A stretch of 64,000 nucleotides of DNA from Rhytidiadelphus loreus (GCA_947034895.1 OX344765.1:19287001-19351000), one strand, 5' to 3'. Counted from the first letter of the stretch, positions 23,659-36,607 are shown. Translations and numbers: made by a program. The notes: generated from the sequence alone by a model not told the origin.

Positions 23659-26600
23659 TAGAGGTGCTATTTGGGGGAATTTGGGGTGCATTTGGTTTTG
23701 AATTTTCGAGGGTGGAGTTTGCTGATGGTGTTTCGGTGAGTTGGGGCAGCGAGAAGCCGAGATACAGCAGCACTGGCATGTGGATCACGCTGAACGGAAG
23801 GCGCAGCTCAAAGAACGTCTGCGGCAATGCAAGGATGAGCTTCTTCAAGGTAATGTTTGATTGCTACTCCGCGGTTTTGGAATTTTGAATCAACTAAATT
23901 AGCCTCTGGGACTCAACAGAGAGGAAGAATCTTTGCAGGGTGGAGATTGGAGACATTGCATTGTGACGCTATTGACACCGAAGGAGTGAAGCTTAGTTAA
24001 ATGTGTCCTTTACGGTTGTTCCTTAAGATACGCTTCCCTTCTGTAATTTGCCAAAAAATTTAGGGTTTTGATGTTTTGTGGTTTACGTCTCCAATGCCCA
24101 CTATGAAGGTCATCATCACGTTGTGGAATTTTTTTCGATTGATCATAGTTGTTTCTAAGCCTTGATTGTTTGACCCCTAATGGACCATGATTTGAAAATC
24201 ACCAATTCAATTGATCATAAATGTGAAAAGTCAGTAATTTAGGTGGGGTGAATTTTGTATCAGTAGAGACATTGCGTGTGTTTGTCGGAAAATAAATAAG
24301 ATTTGAGAAGAAGGACGTCTTCCTATGACGACGGCCTGAAATAATCTGGAAGCTCAATTTGGGACGCTTGGTCCATTAAGGGGTAATGTCAAGAATCAAG
24401 TATACCCCAGTCAAGATGAAACTCTCCTGATCCATGTCAAGGAGTATGGACTGATGGTTCTCACTTGCTCAGGGAAAACGAAACGGGAACATATGCAACA
24501 TGATTTAGACGCACAAGTTCGGTTCCATTCTGCTGCTTCTGCTCAGGTGCATTACTTTCAGACGCGTTGTGTAATCTCTGCTCTCAAAGTGCTACAACAG
24601 CATGGACTATCGCATCAATCAGAATGCTAAGATTTTTGTAGACAACGAAGCCTTCGGTTCCTTTTCTTGGGATTTTAAGATCTGTGGTGTACAAAATGTA
24701 ATTGGTGTTGCAGGTTGCAACAAAGAGATTGGAACTGTTGGCACATTTCTATCCCGACTTGATTCGTGCGCAGTCCCTTGTTCACGTGAGTATTCCATTG
24801 CTATGAATCTCTTGACCGGTCTACTCTGTCTTTTATTGAATCCACAATTGAGACCCCACGAGCTGTATCATATTGCAAGGTTTTGCGATGAGTGATGTGA
24901 CGTGTATATGTGTAAATTGGTGTTTCTGTTCCTGTACTTGGCAGACAGCAGTGGCATCTGATTTGCATCAAAAGCGAAGAGTGGTCATCAGACAACTCTG
25001 CAAGATTTTGCCTCTTCGTCGAAGCTCTGTGAGTAATTCTTTGTGTGCACCACCGAATCGTTGTGGTAAATTGTGGCTACTGGCTTCATAAGCACGAAAA
25101 ACTCCAAACTAAGACAAAATTTTAACTCCATATGTTCACGAGGTTTTTAGTTGTGGAAGTGCTCCGTTGTCTTCTAGTTCAAACGAGCCGATCATGTCTG
25201 GCAGTTTGTCTGGCATTTTTTGTGCTGCTTTGGACAGATCTTTAGTAGAAGACTTGTCTCAGAAGACATATTTTAAAACATATGAGAACTCTCTCTCCCC
25301 TAGCCTAAACTCAACTCAACGGATGTGGTCTATCTTCATGGATACAGATGACACTTGAAGAGCGGCAGAAGTGGGAAGGAAGCATTAATAGGCCACATTC
25401 TGTTCGAATTTGTGGTGCGTGCCTACCTCTTGGAGATGATCCTCTGTCCGTACCACATTCGGAACTTGCAGCATCGTTGGGGTAAGTCAGGGCTCAATGC
25501 CCAGTTAGGGTATTCCAGGCGTTATATGTGCTTTCTGTAGAATTAAGGGGTTTCTGAAAATTCAGTGTTCCGTTCAAAACATGTTGGATTTTTGCTTTTC
25601 ACTTTTCATGACATGTGAGTTACCTACTTGTTTTCGATGCAGATATTTCAATGAGAGTTTAATGCAAGAAACTCATGCCTTGACTTTGTTGTTTTGTATT
25701 GGGCAGGTATATGGTCCAACTCGTCAGCAAGGCAGCACGTTATCTGTCTGCGCCTCTCTTACATAGCTCTGGCTTTGCGGTGAGTCGTTCTGTGATTCAA
25801 TTTGCGTAGTACACAAATTATGAGATACTCTTTGTATGAAATTGTGGACTGGAAGTTGATTGCACTTTTTGATTGAATTTCCTTATGAAAAATACTGAAT
25901 TTAGATCATGATGCAGGCCTCTTCATCACGTGTGTGGCAAAGGGACTCGTATTTTGACTCAAAGCCAGGTTCTCGAAGGTAAACTTGCTACGGAGATTTC
26001 ACAATTTGTCTTGCAGGCATTGCCTCGGCTGTCTTCTAATTACGCACTTGAATGAAGATATGTTCTGTTGGTGGGCTCCGTATTCGCTATGTTGATTGTG
26101 CGAAACATAGGCATCAGACCGTCAGAATTAATCTATTTTTTTACGTCAGTAATTAGTGAATTTTAGTTTTCTCTATAAATTCATTATGCTGTTTGTACTG
26201 AAGTGTTTCTCTTCTGGTGTTAGTGAGGAGTTTCCACTGTTTCTTCCTCGCCAAGGAGGACGCAGATCCTCTAGTGATAACGTCAATGAGCTGAGCAAGA
26301 GTGTCGGTACCACGTTGGGCTTTTCATCCATGGAGAGCCTGCGTATTGATACTGTAGAAAGCACAGCCAGTCTCGTCAATTATGGAACTTCAAGTGGGAC
26401 ACGAGAATCATATCCAGATGTTCAGAAAGGCATCAAACTTCTGCGGAGGAGTGTGGGATGTTTATGTGCATATAGTTTTGGACAGCTCGGCGTCTCTGTT
26501 CCTTCTGACATGTCCACCCTTGATGCATTCGCTGAACTTCTCATTATTCTCTCGTCGAAAGAGGCACGATCAAGGTTAGTTCTTCTTTCTGAGTTTTATA

Positions 26601-27803
26601 GGTCATATCAGTCATCGCACAAATTCTATCATTGGCTGGGTGTTTAGTGCTCCAGTGGGAGTCATGTTTGCCAAGTCATAGAAATTATCAGTGTGTGAAA
26701 TTATCAATGTGCAATTGGATGACACCCCCCTCAACTTGCAATCTAGACAAGTGCTCTAAAGGTAGTGATGACAATCCCGCTACTAAATGAGTCATTCTTT
26801 CAAGTATTACCCACGCATATGTAGCAGATTTTTGTTTTGAGTTTTGTAATTACTACTTTGGATTCATCCTGTTTTAAAGCTTTGGCCGCCATGAGGTTGT
26901 GAGGCTGCTGACGAACTGGTGCTGATCCATGGCAATCGTTCAGGTCTAGCAGAGGTAACCAACAGCCTAACGACAGATTCGGTCTTTCAGAAGGTCCTTT
27001 CGCGAGCATGGGAAGCAGTCTGCGAAATCTGTCGGATGGAAATCGGTTCTCTCCAGGATCCCTGGTTAGAGATTCTTCCAATCGCCTTACTTGGTCATCC
27101 CTCCTAGTATGCGTTCCACACCTATGTTTTTTGGTACCTACTTGTTTCTAAAAAGGTAGGGACCCCATGTGCATGGCGTCCGTGGGTTGAAATGCCACCC
27201 ATTTACAATGAAAGTGTTATCCAAACTCGTAGATGCAACCCTCCTGGTTCGAGGGTAGTCTGGATTCGTGATTGGGACCCTACTATTTCAAGCTTCAACA
27301 ATTCACACAGATACAAATAATTCATATCCAAAATCCTCTTGAAAATTGTATTCCAAAATTTCAACTCAAACTAGCTGAAAGCCACGAGAATGAATTCCCT
27401 ACTTTCACATTAAAACCTTTTTAGCTGCAGTATTTAGCTTCTTGCGTGGAAGGGCATGGGACCGACCATTTGTAGCATCTGGAAGTTCTTTGGCCTGCCC
27501 TCAGAGGAATGGAATGTATAAATGTGGCTTACTATTATTCTACCATAATGGTGGGACATGTGAATGATGGACTCTAAGTTTCGATTTGTGCAGGGCCAGA
27601 GAGCGAACAAAGGCAAGGTAACAAGCTGGAATGACTTCTACGATGTCAGTACAGAGTCGGAGCTCATGGAGGCCACACCCAACTCGTCGGATAGCTCTGT
27701 GGAAGGTTGGGATCTTGTAGAGCATCCCAGCTTGCCTCCACCTTCTCACTCTGAGGATGTAGAGCACTGGGCTCGGGCGATGATTATTGATGCCACCAAG
27801 TGA
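23304..27803 (+). CDS. ATG14: Autophagy-related protein 14 (ATG14), 12 exons, 496 aa
   Basis: Exons: 23304-23383, 23508-23595, 23750-23849, 24473-24546, 24714-24785, 24945-25028, 25348-25481, 25707-25779, 25917-25978, 26224-26574, 26944-27106 and 27594-27803. All introns are GT-AG and all phases agree. ATG14 is the autophagy-specific subunit of the class III PI3-kinase complex (VPS34, VPS15, ATG6) and directs PI3P synthesis at the phagophore. The N-terminus has paired cysteines (C8-x2-C11 and C20-x2-C23) as in ATG14 proteins. Residues about 27-115 are charged and coiled-coil-like. Conserved plant ATG14 blocks follow: KILPLRR near 160, YMVQLV near 212, VWQRDSYFDSKP near 240 and FPLFLPRQ near 258. 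The C-terminus carries a GWDLVEH/EDVEHW tail. No ATG lies in frame upstream in exon 1, which fixes the start. Confidence 0.9.
23633..23656. repeat. GA microsatellite in ATG14 intron 2
   Basis: A run of GA dinucleotides lies in the 154 bp second intron. A similar run occurs near 32489-32508, in the first intron of the AP2 gene. Confidence 0.85.
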
Positions 27804-29064
27804 CGACGGTGTTGCCTACTCTTTAGATCAGCCATCTTGTGACTGTCTGTGTTCCTTGTACATAACCCTACACGAGGCCTTAAAATGTTCAGTGTTTGTC
27901 GCGTTTAATTACCTCCGACTTATGACCAGGCTTTGGATCGTGTAGAACTACATTCGATTTTTACATTTGTACTTAGGACGACCCATCTACTTGTCCTGAC
28001 TATGTAGTCCATGGACCCTGTACCGTACAATGATTTGATTTGAGGAACTTTAACCCTCTCTACTAATTGACTAATTGACACGCTCCTTGCAAAAATTCTT
28101 TGGTCTTATACCAAATTGCATCCTAGCTACACTTGTTGGATGCAACGTAGTCGCACCCCTCTACTTATAGCTCAATTGGTTTCTGAAAATTCTCATGTTC
28201 TCGTTAACTGAGGAGGCAATTCCTTGTAACCTCAAATTATGTGGCAATGACTAACTGGCAGCAATCTGGCAGCTGGATTTCGCATGTGCTGGAGCAGAAA
28301 GGCAACATTTTCGAAAGGACTTGTTGCATGTGCTAACCGTTGCCAAAGATTTCCATGCACGCAGGCAAGAGAATGTAAGCTTAGTATGCAGCAAAGTGCC
28401 AGTAGCTGTGTCATAACTTGATAAATGCACCTGGCACACTCTTGAGTCTCACACACATACTTGGGTTGCAGCTGCAAATTTTATTGATGCAAAATACTCT
28501 GGTTGAATAGACTCACTAGCTTCTTCAACAACTCAAGAGTCGTTGTCCATAACCTTGAACCCATTCCAATTCTATTTTATTTTTATTAGCATGATGTTTT
28601 GGATTCCATTCCAGTGGGGTGCATCTTTCCCCACTACTGGAAAATGCAATCGGAGGGTGATCCCTCACTCACTAATTTCTTACAGATTCTCCGGAGCCAT
28701 TCTCAGAGCCGAATTGCATTTCGTAATCCAAGAGCATGTACACTGCAGAAGCTTGATCTGGGAATATATAAAAACGATATATATCTGCACGTTTCCATTC
28801 CTTCACATTCTACGCAAGCTACAAATTCAATCCCACCTGCGCTCAAAAAACACTATTTCAAAACAGACATCCATCTGCGCTGCGCAGAGTTCACCATGAA
28901 ACTTACAAAATTGAGCAAACCAAACTTAGAAGAAATTCTGTTATCATTTGACCCTCAAGGCTCTTACTCAGTTCATTGACTCATGGCTTCCTGCTAATGT
29001 AAATCGCTGCATTTCAGTCTCAAACCTGACAGCGAACCATGCGGATTGCGGAGAGATGCACTCA
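27804..29064. other. ATG14 3' flank and intergenic DNA
   Basis: The first few hundred bases are the probable ATG14 3' UTR. Frames of up to 126 codons at 28543-28979 have no motif or splice context and are not called as genes. Confidence 0.45.
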
Positions 29065-29385
29065 TCAGTATGGTGGAGATGGACTGGGCGAATACGGCGG
29101 AGATGGACTGGGAGAATACGGCGGAGATGGACTCGGCGAGTACGGAGGTGAAGGACTGGGAGAATAAGGAGGGGATGAATAAACAGGACTGGGAGAATAC
29201 GGAGTATTATCATAAGGGGGAGGGTACGCTTTTGGAGGAGCACACCACTTGAATTTCGCCTGCCCCTTCGTGATTTCCTGACTGCCTCTCAGGTGATGGC
29301 CTTTCACGTCTTGCGCTTGCGCACAAAATGCAAAAGCCAAGCTGCACAGCAGCACCATGTACACTAGCCCTCTCATCGTCCCCAT
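29065..29385 (-). CDS. Small secreted proline-rich (extensin-like) protein, 106 aa
   Basis: A single intronless frame starts with two methionines (residues 1 and 4). The N-terminus is a good signal peptide: a hydrophobic core, MVLLCSLAFAF, with likely cleavage after AQA near residue 24. A short charged region follows, then PPYDNTPYSP and a run of YSPSPSPP octapeptides that ends the protein after a tyrosine. Ser-Pro and Tyr motifs are those of cell-wall extensins and proline-rich proteins, whose prolines are hydroxylated and glycosylated and whose tyrosines can cross-link. There is only SPSP, not the SPPPP of classical extensins. The repeat is exact at DNA level (24 bp period), so copy number may vary between strains. 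Wall location is inferred. Confidence 0.7.
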   Translation of the reverse strand: MGTMRGLVYMVLLCSLAFAFCAQAQDVKGHHLRGSQEITKGQAKFKWCAPPKAYPPPYDNTPYSPSPVYSSPPYSPSPSPPYSPSPSPPYSPSPSPPYSPSPSPPY

Positions 29386-30904
29386 TCTGCCTCAGAACTT
29401 GGAGAGGATTCTAGAGAAACTACACGCAATGTGAGAAGAGACCTTCCCTGGGCTCCAGAAATAGGGACTGCATTATTTTGGAGCTGTTACCATGCTAAGG
29501 CAGAAATTCAAAGCTCTCCAGCCTGGGTTGTCCTTGGGCACCCCCACCTGATGGGGATGAGGCACCAACTCATAAAGTAACAAGATCACAAAATGGGTCA
29601 GATGCAGGAAAGCCTGGAGAGCAATTTGAATTGCAGCGGTCACCGACAGGTGATCATATTATTTGGAGACTTTCAGGGAGAAAGCAAGAGCTGATTTGAT
29701 AAGGCACGACGATTAATGATACTGAGCTTAAGTCTACTTGCAGAACTCCAGAAGATTGTGCCAGTATATTTGGAGCTGATTTGGAAGTGACACTCAACTG
29801 GAATAACTTGAATTACAGACATGAGAGAACATTAGCTGGAGGATAAGACAAAATATTGCTTCGGCCCCTTGAAAAGTGAATTACAAGGTCGTAGTTTAAG
29901 GGTCCACGTTCAACCCAGGTGCGCAAAATGCACATGATTATCAATGAAATTTTGAATCATATATGCATCGTATATAGTGACAACCAGTAGTGTTGCACGT
30001 CAAAGTGACGTGAAAAAATTACTCGAGGAATTGCAAGAGGAAAAAAAAGTGGTTTAGAACTCTTTTCACACTTATCAAACTTCTTATTATCACATTTGTT
30101 TGCAACTTCTTGTGACAAATAGTGAGCTTTGAATTGGGTTGGCCTTTCCTATGATCTGGTGAGAGCAGACGGTGTGAAATTAAAGAGTCTGGGTGTATTT
30201 GTGACTGATATATTATTGGAGGCCATTAATTTCAGTCAGATCGTGACCATCTCAATGGTGCGACCAACAATTGTGAGCCTCAGAGTAAAGACTGTCGCTT
30301 TTAAAGAGCTGCTTTGGCAATTCTTGCCCACCCCACTTGGGGCATGATATGTTGGAGGGTGATATGTGCATCACTTTACTCAAATAGCCTTGAAACGACA
30401 AGCCCATCATTGTGAAACAATTATCCTTTGAGAGGATGAATACCTGCATTTCCTCATTTCTACAGGAATACTAGCTAACAGGAAAAGGACTCAACCCCAT
30501 CACGCATAGTTCCATTTGGCGAACCTTCTTCACATAGTTTTGTAGGAAGCTTTAGCCCTCAGTCTTCCCTCAACGTTAATCCCAATCAGAGATTTCTTCC
30601 CGAAACTGATCTGGAAAGAAGGATCTGAAAATGGTCACAAAGCAAGAACATGTGACGGATGTCACAAGACAAAAGCCCGTAACGCTACATGATGTAAGGT
30701 AAATCCACTCACACACGGCACGAGTCTTGAACTGGAAAAAATCGTAAGCAGGGCCGAACATCAGCAAATCAGTCCCAATGCAAATTAATGGCTAACCTTG
30801 CATTGTACAATACAGTACAATATGTACACACTACTTTTCGAAACACAGAGAAGTGACCCAGTTTTCACATTCTACACGGGCATCGAATGCATCAGGGGAT
30901 TCGT
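29386..30904. other. Intergenic DNA between the proline-rich gene and the AP2 gene
   Basis: This holds the promoter of the proline-rich gene and the 3' flank of the AP2 gene. A 72-codon frame at 30129-30347 shows no motif. Nothing else was recognised. Confidence 0.45.
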
Positions 30905-33311
30905 TCAACGGATGTGCGCGCTGCCGTAGGTGCGGGCGTGATCCTCCGCCAAGCGTTGAATCCTCGTGCGTCTTTCGACGGAGGAGAGGTGCATCAGATT
31001 CTCCGGAGCCCCAAGCAGGCGGGGTGAGTCGGCGAAGTTGAAGTTCCTGGACTTCCTGGCGCTGCAGTGGTGCCTCCCTGCATCGAAGGCCAGAGCCGCC
31101 TCCTTCTCCGTGTTGTACGACCCCAGCCACACTTTCTCCAGCGTCCCTCCGATCCGGATCTCCGACACCCACTTCCCGTTGCGTTGCCGAATGCCTTTGT
31201 ACCGAGGGCCGGGGCCTATTCGCCTGGGAGTGCTCACAGCCGTTTGTCCCTGCAACAGACAAAAAATCGTAACTAGTGGCTTAGGGTTCTTAGGGTTTAG
31301 GGATTAGAACCCTAACTCTTTCTTGACTCTGGAGTTAACACACTGTCAACACACTGTCTACACACTGTCTACGTCTCAAGTGAGAATGTTGAGAAGGGAC
31401 TCTCGTGTAGTGTTTGTTTGCTATTCGAACACTAAGCCTGAGTCACTGACATGACATAAATTACATCTGCAACGGAGTTACACTGAGAAATAAGTTGCAA
31501 TGTCTCTTGTAGCATAGTTACTTGTTTTATCGATTGGCTGTAGATCGAAGGGGAGGAGGCCCATTGTATCATCACAAGCTACACACGTATTGAAAGGAAA
31601 AAAATTTGAGCTGGCTCATATGTACGGTGTTTTGTTTGTTTGCTACATCTTAAGGAGGACGTGGGGAAGCACCACTGCATGTACTGTACAGTGCTTGTTT
31701 GCTACTCGAATGCTAAGCCCGAGTACCTGACATGACATAAATTACACTTACAATGCAGTTACGCTGAGAAATAAGTCATAAAGTCTCTCGGAGCATAGCT
31801 ACTTGTTTTTTGAATAGGTTGTAGATCGAAGGGGGAGGAGGACCATTGCATCATCACAAGCTACACGTATACTGAAATTTAAAAAAGGGTTTTCTTGAGT
31901 TCGGTATTTGTTTGATACTAGAAAATTGAGCCCTAGTTCTTAACATGAACCTAAAGTGTAGCTGCACTGTAACATAAGCTATAGAGCGTCTCATAACATT
32001 GCAGCTACACTATGATAGGAACAGAGCCTCTCATAGTGCAGTTGCTTCTTTTGTTGACTCAAGATCGCAGGGGAAGAGGCATTGGATCAATGCAAACTAC
32101 ACCTACAGAGAATTGCGCAGGTTCTCATGTAAAGAGACTGCTGCTGCTAAAAAACAGTCGCTATTTTGAGAATTCCAGTCGCTAACAAGATATAAGCAAC
32201 GTTTACAGCACAGCTATTCATGAATAAGCTACAGTCTCTCATAGCGTTGAAACTACCATACGAAAAGGGACAGAGACCCATATACTCTTGTAGTTGCACA
32301 ACAGAAGAAAAAGAGGGTCTCCTAGTGTTGTAGCTGTACTAAAAAAGAGAAAGGGGGCTCTTGTAGCGAAGATTCTTGTATTATTTGTAGAAATTCACAA
32401 AAAAACTAAAACGAGGAATGCATAGGGCATTAAATACGCAGGAAACTACAACAGTCACCTCTACAGGAGCTGCAACAACTTAGAATAGAGAGAGAGAGAG
32501 AGAGAGACATGTAAATGTATGAGTTCCTTACCGATGTGGTTCTCTGCAATCTCCGAATCCTGACCAGGCCCGAGATTCTTCGAAAAGCAGAAACAATGCT
32601 CAAAATTACCCGCCAACCTGCACCCGCTTGCCCGACGCCCTCAACGCCATCAATTTCCAAGAATTGCCGTATCAGCATGAGCTGCTGCCACTGCGCCGGT
32701 TGCAGCGCTGCTGCAGACGACTCTCCAGTGTCCACCATCTCCGTCGTATCCACTCTGCCCAGTTGAAAAGTAGAAGCAGCACTAGAATCCTCTGGAAGCT
32801 CCATCCTCGCATCGACATACTCTTCCTTACACCCAAATTCAGCATAAACAGGCACAGCCGGGGTAGTTGCCCAGTGTGGTAAATCCCTCTGTAGATCCAT
32901 TTCAGCTGCGACTGGTGGCCATGGTTGTTGCTGACCGTCCATGTCGAAATCAGCTAATGTAAGAAACGCTTCAGGCTGCTCATGTGAAGGTACACTGCTT
33001 CCCCTTTGCACATGATCCAGCATTGCTCCTTCACCATCTTGAAGCAGCATCTCCGTAAAAGTGTGACCACATGCATAATTTTGAGGCTCGGAATCGTCCA
33101 TGGCATCGTAGAACTGGAAGTCGGGATGTCTTAGAGGAGCAGATTCCTTGTCATGCTGATGACTTCCCGTCGCAGAGTGCATTGATGAATCCGGAGGGTC
33201 GGGGTCCGTTAAAATTCGATCCCAGAAGAACTTTTCCCTGATTTTGTTCTTTAAACGCATCAAGACGTTCATCGCCCCCCATCGTCGATATGGCGGTGGA
33301 GTTTCTGCCAT
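30905..33311 (-). CDS. AP2/ERF-domain transcription factor, two exons, 374 aa
   Basis: Exons (minus) are 33311-32532 and 31249-30905, joined in phase 0 across a 1282 bp intron. A second in-phase donor (GTAATT) about 90 bp earlier would shorten exon 1. Exon 1 encodes an acidic, Gln/Ser/Pro-rich region, a likely activation domain. Exon 2 encodes one AP2 domain (about residues 277-335) with YKGIRQRNGKWVSEIR and VWLGSYNT, the beta-sheet that contacts DNA, then FDAGRHH. It has Val at the position called 14 in the DREB/ERF scheme but Ile, not Glu or Asp, at position 19, so DREB versus ERF assignment is open. A single AP2 domain without B3 points to the ERF superfamily. Target genes cannot be read from sequence. 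Confidence 0.85.
31411..31950. repeat. About 281 bp tandem duplication within the AP2 gene intron
   Basis: Two copies start near 31421 ('ctattcgaacactaagcc') and 31702 ('ctactcgaatgctaagcc'). Both continue through 'gacatgacataaattaca' and 'tcatcacaagctacac'. A weaker third copy seems to start near 31915. The duplication lengthens the single intron. Confidence 0.7.
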
Positions 33312-35239
33312 GTCTGATTTATAACCCTAACCTGGTACTCTGTTGCAAGAACACCACACAAGCTTCAATCATCAGTCGAAGGTTTGCACTGCCTAACCTA
33401 TTTGCCATGCTTGCTCTACAAAAACAAGCATCCTCTACGAAAACAAGCAGCCTCCTGTAAACACGATTTACCGACAGATTAACGATTCTTTATTAATAAA
33501 AGCTTCAGGCTTCTACAGACTTGAAACTCGGTTTCGTCTAAGATTAACCCAGAGCTGCAACTACACAGAAGTCCTCCGCCTGAATGTAATCTCACACATG
33601 TGCCAAGACTCGAGTAAACTCTGCTTCTGCTTCTGCTTCTGCTTTCATAATCTGGAGTTTCACATGGGCAACAACATGCGCTCTGCATTTTACCGACAAA
33701 GCCGTTGAATCCAAGAAACAGAGCAAGGCCATGGCGACGAAAAATATTCATTCAAATTATTACGTACCAGAGCGCGGCTTTTCCTCGTCTGTAATTCTCC
33801 GACTACACCTAGCTCGCAGCTTTGTTCTCAACCCCAACAAGACCACCACACCTTCAACAGTCACAATCACCAGAAACAGAATTTTTTTCCAAATCCTGAC
33901 AACCCCAGTTCTAACCTGTCCTCTACAAAGTCGTCGTGACCATCCCAGACGCTTGCTCTATTCAAAATCCCCGGCGCCTCGACCTTCTCCGCGACACACT
34001 GTAGCCATAAAACCCTCTCTCTCTCTTTCTCTCTTCGTAGGCCAAATCACCATTCAACCAGACAACCACTCCACTTGAACCTTCGAATAGCTAGTTTTGA
34101 AAACCGAAAATCCTACATGAGTCTGTTCACTAAAAGCATCTTCTTGCGCAGGTGATCACTGCATGAGATTCGTGCGACTTATGCTCATAACTGCTGTCTG
34201 TCTATCTATCTAGTACTTGAGCGTACATGAAATCTGTCTGTAATTGTAACCCTGTAAGGAAAGCGTCCGGTTTGAGAGCTTTGGTTGCAGGTGGTGTTCA
34301 CAGACATGTGGTTTGCAGGAGGGCCTTGAAAATAGCTCCCGGCAAAAAATTCAATTTGGTGGAGCGCCGGAGCGCGTCTGTTGTGATGAGTCTGTCTGTA
34401 AATTTTTAGGGACATGTGAGTCTTGGGGAAATAAGTTTTTTAGTTTTATACTGATGAACTGAAGATGTCACTGCTGGCACAAGTACTGATGAGGGTTTGA
34501 CTTTTCTAGTTTGCTTGGGCATTCGATTCCGTGTCTTGGCTGAAATAGGTAGAATTTAAGGAGATTAAATATTTGGGATTTGACTCTTGGAGACTGTTTT
34601 GGAGGATTATGATCGTACTATTTGAAAAATACATTTGACTTTTGACACCACAAGTTACCTTGGGAATTACGTTTGGCATTTTTTTAAATTGCTAAATTGG
34701 TTATCGTATTGGTGATGCACAATACCAAATCTCAAAGGTGAACTTTTGTAAGGCAAACATCTCTCTAAAGTGATGGAGTACCAGTATTGATTTTCTTGTG
34801 ACCCCTTAGGTCCAGGCCCAACCATACACACTAGAGAAGTTCTTTGAGATTCTTGAGCATGGGGACTTGAGCCCCGTCCCGGGGGTGTTACTTTAAAGAA
34901 GTTCCATTGTATTATTGTCATTGTAAAATTAGTGTCAATCACTTCAAAAAGATAGTCATAGAAATTTTTACAATAGATTAGGCTATCACTTCCTTCTCTA
35001 TATTATATGTATGCCTTGGGCGTTTGATTTTCCAATGTTGTATTGATTTGTTTACTTCAATTAACCTTTTCATATTATACAATTTGGCATATTTTCACAT
35101 ATGTATTTATTTACAATATATATATTGTACACTACTTTAGTAGAATGTGCATAATATAACATTCATGTATACATAGATGATAATTGAAATTTCAAACACA
35201 TAGTTCATAAAGTATATATAGGTTGTGAAAGCAAATGAT
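33312..35239. other. AP2 gene promoter and intergenic DNA
   Basis: A 90-codon frame lies directly upstream in the same orientation (33751-33479); it may be an upstream ORF or a leader but has no recognised motif. The remainder to 35239 is AT-rich and without supported genes. Confidence 0.4.
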
Positions 35240-35931
35240 TGTTAGTATGGCATAATGTTGTGGAAGTTAATTCTTTGAGGGCTTGCATTTCCCCAGGAAT
35301 TGACACAAGTTGTGAATGTTGCACATTAGGAGATGAAGAATCACCTCTACACCAATTCTACGGATGTCCAAGAGTCCAAAGTACTTGGAACTACGCCTAG
35401 TCGATATTGCACCATATAAGTGACAATCACCTTATCATGGGTCCTCACTACAGGTTTGACTTCCCCCAGTATATCTTTGGCACAAAAATACTTTGGAAGT
35501 TCCATCGTTGCAAAACTATCTAGAATATCCTCAAAGGCACGACACTCTAGCTTATAAGGACAGAGCGGAATCATCAAGTTTTCGCTCAAGAAATTTGGTC
35601 GTTGAATAGCCTTCACCGAGCTCTCTGGGAATCCCTTCTTGATTCCGATCTTACAATTGTATTCAAAGCTCATCAAGGATCTAAATGTAGGCTACAACAA
35701 GCAGCTACTATTTAGAAGAAGTTTGGTAATATTTGGATGCGGTCATTTGTGATAGCTCATAGGAGTAGTGACGCGATTATTTGGCACAAATAGGGCCCTT
35801 CCCTATTTGTTTATCTTAGGGTTCTTTTGTTGTTGTTTTCCTCTTATCCTTTTATGTATCCTTGTTCAGCCTCTAGCTTAGCTGGCTTGTATTTGCTTTG
35901 CAATGGATTTCCATTTGTTTAAAAAAAAAAA
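35240..35931 (+). mobile_element. Degenerate LINE 3' fragment with zf-RVT motif and poly(A)
   Basis: At about 35290-35390 one frame shows C-x2-C ... H-x3-F-x2-C with a following Trp, the zinc-binding motif found after plant LINE-type reverse transcriptases. Downstream, the frame LIRTERNHQVFAQEIWS matches the usual C-terminal block of these proteins. Several in-frame stops (for example near 35519 and 35553) show that it is dead. The tail ends in 11 A residues (35921-35931). It is 5' truncated. Confidence 0.75.
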
Positions 35932-36400
35932 GACAAGTGGTTGTCACATTTTAAGAGATATCCACCCTAGATCTTCCAAGCAATCCAATTTGAAAATACC
36001 CATCACCATTGCACACACAAGGTACAATATCATCCATCCAATTGTTATAATTCTCTCATGTTAGTTCCCTTTCATTTTTAAAGAGTGGTTGGAATTTTAA
36101 AATCCCTCTATGCAAATATTTAAAAAATTGAGGATTGCAAATATATTTCATTTCAAAATCTAACTTTCTCAATCCAAAATAATAAGCCTTCAAATATGAC
36201 TTCAATAAATGAGTGATGAAAAGGCTTAGAATATCACCATGGTTAGAATTTTGCATTCTAAATCATATTATAAAAGAGTAATGTGAAAATAATTTATATT
36301 CAATTCACAATTCATTAAATTAGGAAAGAGTTTTGATTCTTTTGTCTCATACTTTCTCAATACATACTGGTCTCGATATTGGTTAGTGCAATTATGATAG
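35932..36400. other. AT-rich intergenic DNA, nothing recognised
   Basis: It lies between the LINE poly(A) and the CACTA MITE. No supported frame or repeat. Confidence 0.5.
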
Positions 36401-36403
36401 ATC

Positions 36404-36607
36404 TACTACAAGAGAAAGGGGTGTTTTAAGTATAGTCCTAGAGATAAGATATTAAGTAATCCATAGGTAGATTTTTAGTAAGAATTTACTAAAAATACGT
36501 GTACTTTTAGTAAATTTTTACTAAAAATCTACCTATGGATTACTTAATATCTTATCTCTAGGACTATACTTAAAAACACACTTAAAACACCCCTTTCTCT
36601 TGTAGTG
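36404..36607. mobile_element. CACTA-type foldback MITE, 204 bp
   Basis: The ends are (T/C)ACTACAAGAGAAAGGGG and complement, flanked by ATC on both sides (36401-36403 and 36608-36610), a 3 bp CACTA-type duplication. The two halves are almost fully complementary, so the whole element folds on itself. The first base at the left end is T in place of C. The TIR is related to, but distinct from, that of the 2.6 kb elements. Confidence 0.8.

Noticed and set aside
28543..28979. Frames of 118 and 126 codons downstream of ATG14
   Set aside because: No motif, no splice logic and no codon bias; likely chance in AT-rich sequence.
30831..31307. Overlapping frames of 113-143 codons around the AP2 exon
   Set aside because: Only the frame with the AP2 domain has a recognisable fold; the others are shadows in GC-rich DNA.
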